A DNA stretch of 58,351 nt from Halolactibacillus halophilus (GTDB lineage Bacteria > Bacillota > Bacilli > Bacillales > Amphibacillaceae), in contig NZ_FOXC01000013.1 in NCBI RefSeq assembly GCF_900115605.1, positions 1-58,351 of the forward strand. The letters run 5' to 3'. The notes under the pieces were generated by a model that was given only the letters and a program-made list of their open reading frames with translations, was not told the DNA's origin and did no database searches. Positions 35,007 through 44,578 of the stretch are shown in pieces. Position 1 is the stretch's first letter. Each line of letters begins with the position of its first letter. A program made the translations under genes and the position numbers.

Positions 35007-35237
35007 TCACACATCAAATGGTGTATGTTGCAAAGTAATAGCTTCGGTTGGGCAAGCTTCTTTTGCGTCAATTAAATCATCCTCAAATAACGCGGGTATA
35101 TTGGCGCGGCCTGAATTATTATCTAAAGCGTTGTAAGCGAGGCCTTCGTCATCATAGTCGTAGATATCAGGTGCTAAAGCACCACATGACCCACAAGCAA
35201 TACATAAACTTTTATCTACCTTTGTGTAATAACACAT
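35007..35237 (-). CDS. fer: 4Fe-4S ferredoxin
   Basis: The 76-aa single-cluster ferredoxin has ligands in CIACGSCGALAP (Cys-x2-Cys-x2-Cys) and the fourth in EACPTEAI. It is nearly collinear with B. subtilis Fer (PDIYDYDDEGLA). It is a soluble electron carrier; in a fermentative organism it may serve flavodoxin-type or anabolic reductions. SD GGAGGG. Confidence 0.95.
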   Translation of the reverse strand: MCYYTKVDKSLCIACGSCGALAPDIYDYDDEGLAYNALDNNSGRANIPALFEDDLIDAKEACPTEAITLQHTPFDV

Positions 35238-35275
35238 GTCATTCCCTCCAAGTAATCCATCCTCTGTCTGTCTTT

Positions 35276-35304
35276 ATTTTAATGTTTTATCACCAAACAG
35301 ACAA
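35276..35304 (-). promoter_or_regulatory. sigma-A promoter of fer
   Basis: On the minus strand TTGTCT (35299-35304), a 17-nt spacer and TAAAAT (35276-35281). Confidence 0.7.
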
Positions 35305-35382
35305 CCCTGAAAGAAAAGAAGTTTTTTTGGCGCTCGAATTTTTCGATTAGAGCTGATATGATAAAGATAAAGGAGTGAGGCG

Positions 35383-36438
35383 ATGTTTCGATATCTGGTG
35401 ATAAATTTATTACATACGATCAAAAGTAATCGTTCACCTGCAGCGATTTATCATATTTTAACAGGAAAGAAATCCTCTCAAACCATTCAAGATTTACATG
35501 TCTTTCAACTGCATTCCTATTACCGATTACTGCCGCACTTAACCCGTCAATCATTTGATGATGTGATTAACTCAATCGTCGATGAAGGACTTATGATGTG
35601 GGTGAATAAGAAAGATTATACATTGACTGATGCGGCGATGACTTATTTAACGATTCAGACAAATACTACTGACTACTTTCATAGCTTAACGCACACGATT
35701 GATCCATCAGCTAAATACATTTTTACTGAGCGATTGTATTTAACGATTCAAACCTTTACCCATCGCGTTATGAATGAGAGAGGCTTTATTCCGGTGACTG
35801 ATGATGTGACGATTCAAGCTTTTGTAAAGCAGTATTATCACGTCCATAAACAGCAATTATCAGACTGGCTCGAAGCCTGTCACACACATTTATATAAGGT
35901 GTTAATAACATACCCTGAGCACGACCGTCATATTTTTTTAGACCGATTATCTACCTACCGGCATAGCGGACAATCGTTCCAACAATTGACGGATCGTTAC
36001 GGGAGTCATGAAGCAGATCTTCGTTTAACCCTCGCGTTAATTGAGCGCGATTTATTTATCCGAAGTCAACAGCAGACCTGTTTGTCTGATTTATTGCCGG
36101 GTAAACAGACAGTGCTACGCTATCCTTCATTGATGACGCGTTCAGCACAAAAAACGCATCAATTGGTCATGAGAGGGTACAGCATCGATGAATTAATTCA
36201 AGCAAGACAATTAAAACGAGGAACCATCGAAGATCATTTAGTGGAGATCTGTACATTAGAGGATCATTTTAAACTTACTGATTATGTGAATGAAGATAAA
36301 ATAGCACAAATTGAAACCTATTTATCAACAAGACAGACACAAAAACTTGGTGAAATTAAACGTAATTTACCCGCAGCAATTTCTTACTTAGATTTGCGAT
36401 TAGTATTTGCACACTACCAAAAGAGGTTATATAAATGA
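35383..36438 (+). CDS. ypbB: YpbB-like helix-turn-helix protein
   Basis: The 351-aa protein has a C-terminal helix-turn-helix (TRSAQKTHQLVMRGYSIDEL, then KRGTIEDHLVEIC) of the kind found in the helicase C-terminal 'HTH_40' family. Length equals B. subtilis YpbB (352 aa). It overlaps recS by 4 nt, so the two probably work together in DNA repair or recombination, although the biochemical role of YpbB is unknown. SD AAAGGAGTGAGG. Confidence 0.85.
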   Translation: MFRYLVINLLHTIKSNRSPAAIYHILTGKKSSQTIQDLHVFQLHSYYRLLPHLTRQSFDDVINSIVDEGLMMWVNKKDYTLTDAAMTYLTIQTNTTDYFHSLTHTIDPSAKYIFTERLYLTIQTFTHRVMNERGFIPVTDDVTIQAFVKQYYHVHKQQLSDWLEACHTHLYKVLITYPEHDRHIFLDRLSTYRHSGQSFQQLTDRYGSHEADLRLTLALIERDLFIRSQQQTCLSDLLPGKQTVLRYPSLMTRSAQKTHQLVMRGYSIDELIQARQLKRGTIEDHLVEICTLEDHFKLTDYVNEDKIAQIETYLSTRQTQKLGEIKRNLPAAISYLDLRLVFAHYQKRLYK

Positions 36439-37970
36439 ACGCATTAGAAACGTTACAGCATTATTTTCATTATAATGAATTTCAATCAGGGCAAGCCGCT
36501 GTTATTGATGATTTAAACAAAAGCCAAGACGTCTTATTGACGTTGCCAACTGGGGCGGGTAAATCGATTTGCTATCAAGTGCCAGCACTAATGAATAATG
36601 GTTTAACCCTTGTCGTTACGCCATTGTTATCTTTAATGGAAGACCAAGTCAGGCATTTAAAAGCATTTGGTATTAAGCAAGTAGCTGCTTTAAATAGCTT
36701 TAATACAAAAAAAGAGCGCCAACACGTATTAAAACACTTATCTCAACTTAAAATTTTATATGTTTCTCCGGAATTACTCCAGCAAGATTGGATTTTAAAG
36801 CGGTTAAAAAAGCTCTATATTCGCTTTTTTGTCGTCGATGAAGCCCACTGTATTTCACAGTGGGGCCATGAATTTCGTCCGGATTATATGAAATTAGCTA
36901 GTGTTTTACATTCGTTAAGACACCCGACGCTTTTACTTGTGACAGCGACGCTAACTGAGGATGTGAAGCGTGATATTTTCGAGCATTTTTCTGAACGGAA
37001 TATTTTGGAACACTTGCACATGATTGATCGAGACAACATTAGTTTTATTGTTGAAAAATGTGTGTCAAATATGGAAAAAGACCGTTACATCGTCGATTGT
37101 CTATCGGCTTATCATGTCCCAACAATCATCTATTTTTCTAGTAAAAAAGAAACGGAACGCGTGAGTCATCATTTAAGAACTGCCCTACCAGATCATCGGG
37201 TAGCATATTATCACGGCGATTTGGAAAATAATGAACGCATGCTGATTCAGCAACAATTTTTATCGGGTGAACTAGATGTTATATGTGCAACGAGTGCTTT
37301 TGGTATGGGTGTTAATAAGAGAGATGTCAGATTAGTGATTCACTATCATCTTCCGACACAGATTGAAAGTTTTGTTCAAGAAGTTGGTCGGGCCGGGCGC
37401 GATCAGTTACATAGTGTGAGCATTTCATTAGTGACTGAACATGACCGCTTAATCACTGAGCGTTTAATTGAAGGTGAAATGATTGAGGAGGCGGTACTCG
37501 TACAACTCTTTCGTCTATTAGATCAATATCCAGAAATCGACATGGATGAATTTGTTGACAGACATCAACTTAACGAGGTCCATCGACGCTATTTACAAAA
37601 CTATCTTGAAAATCATGACATAATCAACGATAATAAGACTATCAATCATCATAATGTGACTGAATTTTTTAAAGTTGAGTGGATTGAAACAATAACGAAA
37701 AGGCAACAATTTAAACGCAAGAAATTACTCGAGTTGTTACTTGCGTTAAATGGTGACCGCTGTATTCGGCGCAGCATTTATCAACCATTTCAAACGAAGA
37801 TTAAAGATGCTCCATTTGGGTGTTGTTCTGTATGTGGGTTTACATTAGCACAATTTAATCCGATACAATTACAGACAAGTACAGAAAAATTGTCTTGGGA
37901 AGAGAAGTTGTTGAAACGGTTGAGACCACATAGTGAAGCGTTAGATTGGAAGGGTGAACGAGATGACTAG
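36435..37970 (+). CDS. recS: RecQ-family ATP-dependent DNA helicase (RecS)
   Basis: The 511-aa superfamily-2 helicase has motif I LPTGAGKSICYQVP, motif II VVDEAHCISQWGHEFRPDY, motif V ATSAFGMGVNKRDVRLVIH and motif VI QEVGRAGRD. A four-Cys zinc site (DRCIRR and FGCCSVCGF) ends the RQC part and no HRDC domain follows. This is the shorter RecS/YpbC form, next to ypbB as in B. subtilis. It unwinds DNA 3'-5' in replication restart and recombination (family knowledge). Confidence 0.92.
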   Translation: MNALETLQHYFHYNEFQSGQAAVIDDLNKSQDVLLTLPTGAGKSICYQVPALMNNGLTLVVTPLLSLMEDQVRHLKAFGIKQVAALNSFNTKKERQHVLKHLSQLKILYVSPELLQQDWILKRLKKLYIRFFVVDEAHCISQWGHEFRPDYMKLASVLHSLRHPTLLLVTATLTEDVKRDIFEHFSERNILEHLHMIDRDNISFIVEKCVSNMEKDRYIVDCLSAYHVPTIIYFSSKKETERVSHHLRTALPDHRVAYYHGDLENNERMLIQQQFLSGELDVICATSAFGMGVNKRDVRLVIHYHLPTQIESFVQEVGRAGRDQLHSVSISLVTEHDRLITERLIEGEMIEEAVLVQLFRLLDQYPEIDMDEFVDRHQLNEVHRRYLQNYLENHDIINDNKTINHHNVTEFFKVEWIETITKRQQFKRKKLLELLLALNGDRCIRRSIYQPFQTKIKDAPFGCCSVCGFTLAQFNPIQLQTSTEKLSWEEKLLKRLRPHSEALDWKGERDD

Positions 37971-38571
37971 TCAACAAGATGACCAAGCAAAAGCATTAAG
38001 ACAACGGTTTGAAAATAGTACACAGAATATAGGCAAACCCCAAGTAGATACGTATCACGAAGACGATCATGATGATGAAATGACAGCTAATATGCATCAA
38101 GAAGGGGTTGATGTGTTAAGTCTTCCGCCGAGAAGTCGACTACATGAAGAGAAAAAGAAAAAAGTTAGGTTGAAAATTAGTTATGCGATGATTCGGTTAA
38201 TGGTCATCAGTTTTATTTTACTTGTGATTCTTCTCCTCACATTCCCGTATTGGAAAGACACTTTCTTTAGTGGTTCAAATCAGGAAGTCATCCATGCCCA
38301 GTTTTTGGATCATTCCAGTGATCAGCATGATGCGCGGTTTCGACTATCGAATGAAATTGAGCGTACAGTAGAAATTGAGACCGGTGAAACAGCGACATAT
38401 CAGGGTCGACTATATATCTCGCTTGAAGGTGAAACATTAACTCAAATTGTTGACCGGTTTTATGATAACCAAGTGATGATGAATCGGGTTCAAACAATTA
38501 ATGATGTCTCGACGCGCACGGAAATAATACCAGAAGGTACTCGGTTGTTTTTGCCTGATATGAAAAAATAA
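37963..38571 (+). CDS. ypbE: YpbE-like membrane-anchored LysM protein
   Basis: The 202-aa bitopic protein has about 75 charged cytoplasmic residues, one TM helix near 82-103 (IRLMVISFILLVILLLTFPY) and an extracytoplasmic C-terminal LysM domain (LEGETLTQIVDRFYDNQVMM) that should bind peptidoglycan. ATG at 37963 overlaps the end of recS behind AAGGGTGA. It terminates the ypbB-recS-ypbE operon. Confidence 0.85.
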   Translation: MTSQQDDQAKALRQRFENSTQNIGKPQVDTYHEDDHDDEMTANMHQEGVDVLSLPPRSRLHEEKKKKVRLKISYAMIRLMVISFILLVILLLTFPYWKDTFFSGSNQEVIHAQFLDHSSDQHDARFRLSNEIERTVEIETGETATYQGRLYISLEGETLTQIVDRFYDNQVMMNRVQTINDVSTRTEIIPEGTRLFLPDMKK

Positions 38572-38579
38572 CCAAAGCA

Positions 38580-38606
38580 AAAGACGTCTTTCGGACGTCT
38601 TGTTTT
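38580..38606 (+). terminator. terminator of the ypbB-recS-ypbE operon
   Basis: AAGACGTC (38581-38588) pairs with GACGTCTT (38594-38601), followed by GTTTT. Confidence 0.85.
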
Positions 38607-38709
38607 ATGTCTAAATACCTAGTTTTCTTAAACTGTTTATAAATGACCATAACTATTTACGGTAATTTATGATATAATATTAACGGTTCAACTGAAGGAG
38701 TTGTTTTGA

Positions 38710-39678
38710 ATGGAAGACGTATTAGTGATCCATACAGGTGGAACCATTGCGATGACAGATGATGTTACATTAGGGACTATTGTCACAAAAGAACATCCGT
38801 TAAAGCAATACCGCGATGATCTTAATCAACTAGCTGTAATAGAGGACGATTATTTATTTGATTTACCTTCGCCTCATATGACGCCAAAAGAAATGTTGCT
38901 GTTGGGGCAACACATTGAATCGCGTTTAAAAGAACGAGCATTTTCAGGTATTGTCGTCACACATGGGACCGATACGTTAGAAGAAACGGCTTATTTTCTC
39001 GATTTGTACTTACAAACATCTACACCTGTCGTCATTACTGGTGCCATGCGCTCAAGTAATGAAGTAGGGGCAGATGGGCTGTATAACCTTATTGGTGCCG
39101 TTAGGGTCGCCAGCGCTAAAGAATCGATCAATAAAGGTGTTTTGGTCGTGATGAACGATGAAATACATAGTAGTGCGTATTGTATAAAAACCTCTTCAAG
39201 TTCGGTGGCAACGTTTCAAAGTCCACAATTTGGTCCGATTGGCATCATTACCAAACAAGAGGTGTATTTTTATCATAAATGGATTGAGAGAGAAAAAATT
39301 GCTTTTCAGACTGTAGCAACTTATGTGCCACTGATCAAGGCATTTGCTGGAATGGATGCACGCTTTATTACCTCTTTAACCGCAGAAGAAATGGACGGTT
39401 TAGTCATCGAAGGGTTTGGCCAAGGAAACTTACCACCAGATACGGTCGCGCCATTAGTAGCATTAATTGAACAACACATCCCGGTTGTGATTGTGTCACG
39501 AAGTTTTAAGGGTGTTGTTCAACCGACCTATGGTTACCCAGGTGGTGGCCGTCATTTAAAAGATAAAGGCTTTATTTTTGCGAAGCGTTTATCTGGTCCT
39601 AAAGCAAGAATCAAACTGATGGCATTACTAGAAGCAGGGTATAAATATCAACGGATTGAGGAAATTTTAGAACGTTAA
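38710..39678 (+). CDS. ansA: L-asparaginase (type I)
   Basis: The 322-aa enzyme hydrolyses asparagine to aspartate and ammonia. The two catalytic threonines are in HTGGTIAMT and THGTDTLEETA. No signal peptide is seen, so it is cytosolic. SD AAGGAG lies nine bases before ATG, and a TATAAT-like -10 lies near 38675. The aspartate produced feeds the aspartate kinase pathway. Confidence 0.92.
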   Translation: MEDVLVIHTGGTIAMTDDVTLGTIVTKEHPLKQYRDDLNQLAVIEDDYLFDLPSPHMTPKEMLLLGQHIESRLKERAFSGIVVTHGTDTLEETAYFLDLYLQTSTPVVITGAMRSSNEVGADGLYNLIGAVRVASAKESINKGVLVVMNDEIHSSAYCIKTSSSSVATFQSPQFGPIGIITKQEVYFYHKWIEREKIAFQTVATYVPLIKAFAGMDARFITSLTAEEMDGLVIEGFGQGNLPPDTVAPLVALIEQHIPVVIVSRSFKGVVQPTYGYPGGGRHLKDKGFIFAKRLSGPKARIKLMALLEAGYKYQRIEEILER

Positions 39679-39700
39679 CGTGTGTATTGGAGTGAAATGG

Positions 39701-40348
39701 ATGGTGAAGATAGGAACAAATTTAACACTTGAATTAGATGGTTTTGCTGATGAAGTTAAACGCTTTAAGTGTCGAGTTGTTGAACAAAAACAACACAAAC
39801 TTTATATCGATTATCCGATTAATCTAGAAACAAATCGAACGGATATCTTTCCCGTTGGAACAAGTTTCCATGTTTTTTATGTCGATGAGCAACAAATGGC
39901 CTATCGCTTTGATGGAGAAATTACGGCACGTGTGAAACGCAACGTACCTATGTTAGAATTGACGTATGATTCTGAAAAGATGAAGAAAATTCAGCGGCGT
40001 GAATATGTGCGAATCAATACAAGTATGGATGTGTCATTAAAAGTAACACAAACTAATAAAAAGGTTGTGACACTAACTGCTGATATTAGTGGCGGTGGGA
40101 TGGCTGTTCATACACCTAAAGATATCACATACGAACCAGGGGCACTGTTTGATGGTTTACTTGTGTTTAAATTGAATCATGGTGGGTACCAGTATGTGTT
40201 TGTTGAAACTAAAATGATTCGCTTAAAAGCAGATACTGAACGGTATAATGTTATGTCTTTAGAGTTTGTTTCGATTGATGAAAAAGATAGAGAAAAAATT
40301 ATTCAGTTTTGTTTTGAAGAACAGCTCCGTCAACGACGTGGGGATTAA
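39701..40348 (+). CDS. ypfA: PilZ-domain c-di-GMP receptor (YpfA/MotI, YcgR-like)
   Basis: The 215-aa protein has an N-terminal YcgR-type beta domain and a C-terminal PilZ domain. The c-di-GMP-binding RxxxR is in QRREYVRI, and DISGGGM supplies the second motif. In B. subtilis YpfA (MotI/DgrA) binds MotA and brakes the flagellum. Its presence with a chemoreceptor and CheR supports motility. ATG at 39701 follows TTGGAGTG; longer in-frame starts overlap that SD. Confidence 0.88.
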   Translation: MVKIGTNLTLELDGFADEVKRFKCRVVEQKQHKLYIDYPINLETNRTDIFPVGTSFHVFYVDEQQMAYRFDGEITARVKRNVPMLELTYDSEKMKKIQRREYVRINTSMDVSLKVTQTNKKVVTLTADISGGGMAVHTPKDITYEPGALFDGLLVFKLNHGGYQYVFVETKMIRLKADTERYNVMSLEFVSIDEKDREKIIQFCFEEQLRQRRGD

Positions 40349-40366
40349 GAAAAAGGAGTTTTATAT

Positions 40367-41038
40367 ATGGAAAAAATTAATATTGCGATCGACGGTCCAG
40401 CAGCTGCTGGCAAGAGTACCGTCGCTAAAAAAGTAGCCGAAGCTTTGCATTATACTTATATTGATACCGGCGCGATGTACCGTGCGGCAACTTATCTAGC
40501 ACTAAAAAACAATGCGAATTTAGATGATGAACGTGAAATATTAGCTTTACTTAAACAAGCGCCGATTACATTATCCTATACCGATCAAGCGCAACATATT
40601 TTTTTAGGTGATGTTGATGTGACTGATGCGATTCGTACAGATCATGTATCAAATAACGTTTCACTCGTTGCGACACATAAAGGCGTACGAAGAGAGATGG
40701 TAAAAATTCAGCGTGAAATGATAAAACAAGCGGGTGTAGTTATGGATGGTCGCGATATCGGGACACATGTGATTACGGATGCGGCAGTTAAAATCTTTAT
40801 GATTGCTTCTGTTGATGAACGAGCGGAACGTCGTTATAAAGAAAATGTCGCCAAAGGTTATGAGGCTAACTTGGAGGCGATTAAAGCGGATATTAGACAA
40901 CGTGATAAAATCGACCAAGAAAGAGAAGTTTCTCCCCTTGTTAAAGCTACTGATGCGATTGAGCTTGACACGACGTCACAGTCGATTGATGAAGTGACCA
41001 GAGAAATATTAGCGATTATCAAAGAGAAGGTGAACTAA
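40367..41038 (+). CDS. cmk: cytidylate kinase
   Basis: The 223-aa kinase phosphorylates CMP and dCMP. The P-loop is DGPAAAGKSTVAKKV, followed by YIDTGAMYRA, VMDGRDIGTHV and the LID segment RYKENVAKGY. SD AAAAGGAG. The next gene starts one base after its stop, so cmk-plsC are coupled. Confidence 0.95.
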   Translation: MEKINIAIDGPAAAGKSTVAKKVAEALHYTYIDTGAMYRAATYLALKNNANLDDEREILALLKQAPITLSYTDQAQHIFLGDVDVTDAIRTDHVSNNVSLVATHKGVRREMVKIQREMIKQAGVVMDGRDIGTHVITDAAVKIFMIASVDERAERRYKENVAKGYEANLEAIKADIRQRDKIDQEREVSPLVKATDAIELDTTSQSIDEVTREILAIIKEKVN

Positions 41039-41620
41039 ATGTCGCTTTATTATTTCGTGAAAAGCCTGGTGTGGTATGCGCTAAAGCCGCTCTATCGAAT
41101 GGAAGTTGAAGGAGGAGATAATGTCCCGAAATCCGGGCCAGTCATTGTGTGTGCCAATCATATTTCCAATTTAGATCCGCCACTTGTTGGAGGTTCGATT
41201 AAACGTGATATGTTTTTTATCGCCAAAGAAGAACTGTTTGAGAAAAAATGGTTAGGCAAACTATTATCCAGCATCAATGTTTTTCCAATTAAACGCGGAA
41301 TGAGTGACCGGGGAGCGATAAGAAAAGCGCTCGGTTTATTAAAGAAGGACCAAGGATTAGTCATCTTCCCGGAAGGAACGCGTAGTAAAACCGGTCAATT
41401 AGGTAAAGGGATGAGTGGGGTTGGTTTTTTTGCCTTACGATCACGAGCAACGGTTGTACCGTGTGCGATCATTGGCCCTTATAAAGTAGGTAAGAAGGTC
41501 AAAGTTGTTTATGGGAAACCGATTGACATGGCTACGTTGCGTGAAGGAAAGCAAGACGTAAAAGTTGTGACAGACCACATCATGCAAGCGATTAAACAAT
41601 TGATTGAGAATAATCAGTAA
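41039..41620 (+). CDS. plsC: 1-acyl-sn-glycerol-3-phosphate acyltransferase
   Basis: The 193-aa membrane-associated enzyme adds the second acyl chain in phosphatidic acid synthesis. The catalytic NHxxxxD is in CANHISNLDPPLVG, and FPEGTRSKTGQLGKG is the glycerol-phosphate-binding motif. It starts directly after the cmk stop with AAGGTGA as SD. Confidence 0.93.
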   Translation: MSLYYFVKSLVWYALKPLYRMEVEGGDNVPKSGPVIVCANHISNLDPPLVGGSIKRDMFFIAKEELFEKKWLGKLLSSINVFPIKRGMSDRGAIRKALGLLKKDQGLVIFPEGTRSKTGQLGKGMSGVGFFALRSRATVVPCAIIGPYKVGKKVKVVYGKPIDMATLREGKQDVKVVTDHIMQAIKQLIENNQ

Positions 41621-41714
41621 AATTGATGGATATTACTTGACAAATTGGCTAAAATGTTAGAACTTAGTACAAGGAATAGTTATATTTTTGTTGGAAATGA
41701 AGGAGGATTTTTTG

Positions 41715-42863
41715 ATGGATGAAATGACAAATGAGTTAGAAAATTTCAAAACATTTGAAGTAGGTGAAATTGTTACGGGGAAAGTTGTAGCCATTGAAGA
41801 TAAGGAAGTACTGGTTGCTTTCGGTTCTAAAGATGATGGTCGTGTACCGCTTAAAGAACTTTCAAGTCTACCAATCGAATCACCTCATGAACTTGTAAAT
41901 ATGGATGATGAATTAACATTAAAAATTGTTAAAATTGATGATGAAGGTAGTGCGATTTTATCTAAGCGTGCCGTTGATAGCGAAAAATCATGGGATGACT
42001 TAGAAGCAAAACTTGAATCAGGTGAAGTATTTGAAGCACCGGTTAAAGATGTTGTCAAAGGTGGTTTAGTTGTCGATGTTGGTGTGCGTGGTTTTATTCC
42101 AGCATCCCTCGTTGAAACACACTTTGTTGATGATTTTGATGCATATAAAGGTCAAACATTGACACTAAAAGTAGCGGAACTCGATCGCGAAAAAAATCGC
42201 GTCATTCTTTCACACCGTGCCGTTGTTGAAGCCGAACAACAAGAACAAAAGAGTCAAGTCCTTGATACAATTGAAGAAGGTCAAGTTTTAGAAGGTAAAG
42301 TTGCTCGTTTAACAGACTTTGGCGCATTTGTTGACCTTGGTGGTATTGATGGTTTGGTACACATTTCACAGTTAGCTCACGAACACGTTGAAAAAGCAAG
42401 TGACATCGTCAGTGAAGGTGACGCTATTAAAGTAAAAGTCCTATCTGTTGATAAAGAACAAGAACGTATTTCTTTATCACGTAAACAAACATTACCTGGA
42501 CCGTGGGAAAAAGTAGCGGAAGAAATTCAAGCAGGTGACGTTGTTGAGGGAACTGTTAAACGTCTGGTTAACTTCGGTGCATTTGTTGAAGTCTTACCAC
42601 AAGTAGAAGGTCTCGTGCATATTTCACAAATTTCACGAGAACATATTGGTACACCTCAAGAAAAACTTGAAGAAGGTCAAACTGTACAAGTGAAAGTACT
42701 TGAAGTGAACACAAATGACAAACGTCTATCTCTCAGTATTAAAGAGCTTGAAGATGATCAAGTTGACCAAGAAGTAAAAGCATATGAAAAGGAAGATGAT
42801 GATCAAGGTTTTTCATTTAGCGATATGATTGGTGACAAACTCGATCAATTTAAAAATAATTAA
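41715..42863 (+). CDS. ypfD: S1-domain RNA-binding protein (YpfD, RpsA homologue)
   Basis: The 382-aa protein has four S1 domains (about residues 15-85, 100-165, 185-255 and 270-340). The third and fourth show the repeated [23 protein letters not shown] and LVHISQ motifs. Length matches B. subtilis YpfD (382 aa). Firmicute homologues are shorter than proteobacterial S1 and not essential for translation. ATG at 41715 is well spaced from AAGGAGG; a TTGACA near 41639 hints at a promoter without a clear -10. Confidence 0.92.
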   Translation: MDEMTNELENFKTFEVGEIVTGKVVAIEDKEVLVAFGSKDDGRVPLKELSSLPIESPHELVNMDDELTLKIVKIDDEGSAILSKRAVDSEKSWDDLEAKLESGEVFEAPVKDVVKGGLVVDVGVRGFIPASLVETHFVDDFDAYKGQTLTLKVAELDREKNRVILSHRAVVEAEQQEQKSQVLDTIEEGQVLEGKVARLTDFGAFVDLGGIDGLVHISQLAHEHVEKASDIVSEGDAIKVKVLSVDKEQERISLSRKQTLPGPWEKVAEEIQAGDVVEGTVKRLVNFGAFVEVLPQVEGLVHISQISREHIGTPQEKLEEGQTVQVKVLEVNTNDKRLSLSIKELEDDQVDQEVKAYEKEDDDQGFSFSDMIGDKLDQFKNN

Positions 42864-42883
42864 TTGACATCCTCATTAGTAAA

Positions 42884-42919
42884 GGAGGCAGACGAGTTTT
42901 TCGTTTGTCTTCTTTTTTT
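42884..42919 (+). terminator. terminator of ypfD
   Basis: GGCAGACGAG (42887-42896) pairs with CGTTTGTCTTC (42902-42912) through several G-U pairs and a bulge, followed by TTTTTTT. Confidence 0.7.
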
Positions 42920-43256
42920 GTTTAGTTAGAGACTTAAAGAGGAATGATTTAAAAGAGTGTGTGCGTTAAAACCGGACTTAAAGCACCAACGCGCCACTAA
43001 ATGGCTGGAATCAGGTGAAAATCAATGAAAAAGATTGTTTAATTGTTTGATATTTGCTAAACTTAAACAGTTAGTTTTTTATTGATTATAAGCTTTTTAG
43101 TGATGATGTCGGAACTATAGCAACACTATTGAAAGTTGAAGTCGTGCCTTGTTTGGAGGTTAGGACCGCTTATCTTCATGTGGACGGGTCGCATGACAAC
43201 ACCATAAGAAACAGACTAAAATACAAAACTTTAAATAAAGAAAGGATGAACCTTTC
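42920..43256. other. long intergenic region upstream of der
   Basis: About 340 nt without a supported gene. From about 43077 to 43258 an open plus-strand frame of about 60 codons lacks a start and ends in the der start region; I do not recognise its product. Candidate promoter: TATAAG near 43087. The immediate der SD is AAAGAAAGGATG. This may be a long der leader or a gene scar. Confidence 0.4.
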
Positions 43257-44567
43257 ATGAGGAAATCAACCGTAGCTATTGTCGGCCGACCAAATGTCGG
43301 AAAATCGACAATTTTTAATCGATTAGTTGGTGAAAGAATTTCAATTGTAGAAGATGTACCAGGGGTGACGCGTGACCGGATATACTCGCAAGCAGAGTGG
43401 CTCACAACATCATTTAACTTAATTGACACAGGAGGGATCGAATTAGGAGATGAACCCTTACTGATCCAGATGCGTGAACAGGCCGATGTTGCGATTAGAG
43501 AAGCCGATGTCATTATCTTTATCGTCAATGGACGCGAAGGAATTACGGCTGCGGATGAGGAAGTTGCGAAGATTTTATACAAATCAAATAAACCAGTCGT
43601 CCTCGCTGTTAATAAGGTAGATAATCCGGAAATGCGTGAAAGTATTTATGAGTTTTATAGCCTTGGCTTTGACGAACCATTCCCAATTTCAGGTACCCAC
43701 GGTTTAGGTTTAGGGGATATGTTAGACGCTGTCATTGGTCATTTCCCAACTCTTGAGACAGAAGATAAAGATGAAGATACGATTTACTTTAGTTTAATTG
43801 GTCGACCAAACGTCGGTAAATCATCACTTGTTAATGCGATTTTAAACGAAGAACGGGTCATTGTAAGTAACATTGCCGGAACGACGCGTGACGCCATTGA
43901 TACGCCGTTTAAACGCGATGATCAAGATTATGTCATCATTGATACGGCAGGGATGAGAAAACGCGGAAAGATTTATGAATCTACTGAACGCTACAGTATT
44001 TTACGTGCCTTAAAAGCCATTGAACGCTCAGATGTCGTCTTAACGTTAATTGACGCTGAAGAAGGCATCATTGAACAAGATAAAAAGATTGCCGGCTATG
44101 CTCACCAAGCGGGTAAAGCTATTGTTATTGTTGTGAACAAGTGGGACACGGTTGAGTCAGATGAAAAAGCAATGAAAGATTTTGAAGAAAAAGTACGTGC
44201 GCACTTCCCGTTTTTAGACTATGCACCGATTGTTTTCTTATCTGCACTTACAAAGAAACGTACGCATAAACTCATGCCTGAAGTGAAAAAAGTCAGTGAA
44301 AACCATGCCATTCGTGTGGAAACTAACGTCTTAAATGATGTCATTATGGATGCAGTCGCAATGAATCCAACACCGACGATGAATGGTAAGCGATTGAAAA
44401 TTCTTTATGCAACTCAAGTGGCTGTCAAGCCACCTGCATTTGTTGTATTTGTGAACGATCCTGAAATGATGCACTTCTCATATGAACGTTTCTTAGAGAA
44501 TCGTATTCGAGATGCTTTTGGATTTGAAGGAACGCCAATAAAAATCTTTGCCCGCAGACGTAGCTGA
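43257..44567 (+). CDS. der: ribosome-associated GTPase Der (EngA)
   Basis: The 436-aa essential GTPase has two tandem G domains, each with G1 GRPNVGKS (residues about 10-17 and 183-190). G3 motifs are DTGGIE and DTAGMR, and G4 motifs NKVD and NKWD. A C-terminal KH-like domain ([19 protein letters not shown]) follows. It acts in 50S ribosome assembly. gpsA follows after 11 nt. Confidence 0.97.
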   Translation: MRKSTVAIVGRPNVGKSTIFNRLVGERISIVEDVPGVTRDRIYSQAEWLTTSFNLIDTGGIELGDEPLLIQMREQADVAIREADVIIFIVNGREGITAADEEVAKILYKSNKPVVLAVNKVDNPEMRESIYEFYSLGFDEPFPISGTHGLGLGDMLDAVIGHFPTLETEDKDEDTIYFSLIGRPNVGKSSLVNAILNEERVIVSNIAGTTRDAIDTPFKRDDQDYVIIDTAGMRKRGKIYESTERYSILRALKAIERSDVVLTLIDAEEGIIEQDKKIAGYAHQAGKAIVIVVNKWDTVESDEKAMKDFEEKVRAHFPFLDYAPIVFLSALTKKRTHKLMPEVKKVSENHAIRVETNVLNDVIMDAVAMNPTPTMNGKRLKILYATQVAVKPPAFVVFVNDPEMMHFSYERFLENRIRDAFGFEGTPIKIFARRRS

Positions 44568-44578
44568 GGAGGATGATG

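Noticed and set aside
43160-43582. 140-codon minus-strand frame opposite der
   Set aside because: Antisense to the conserved first G domain of Der; no SD or family similarity.
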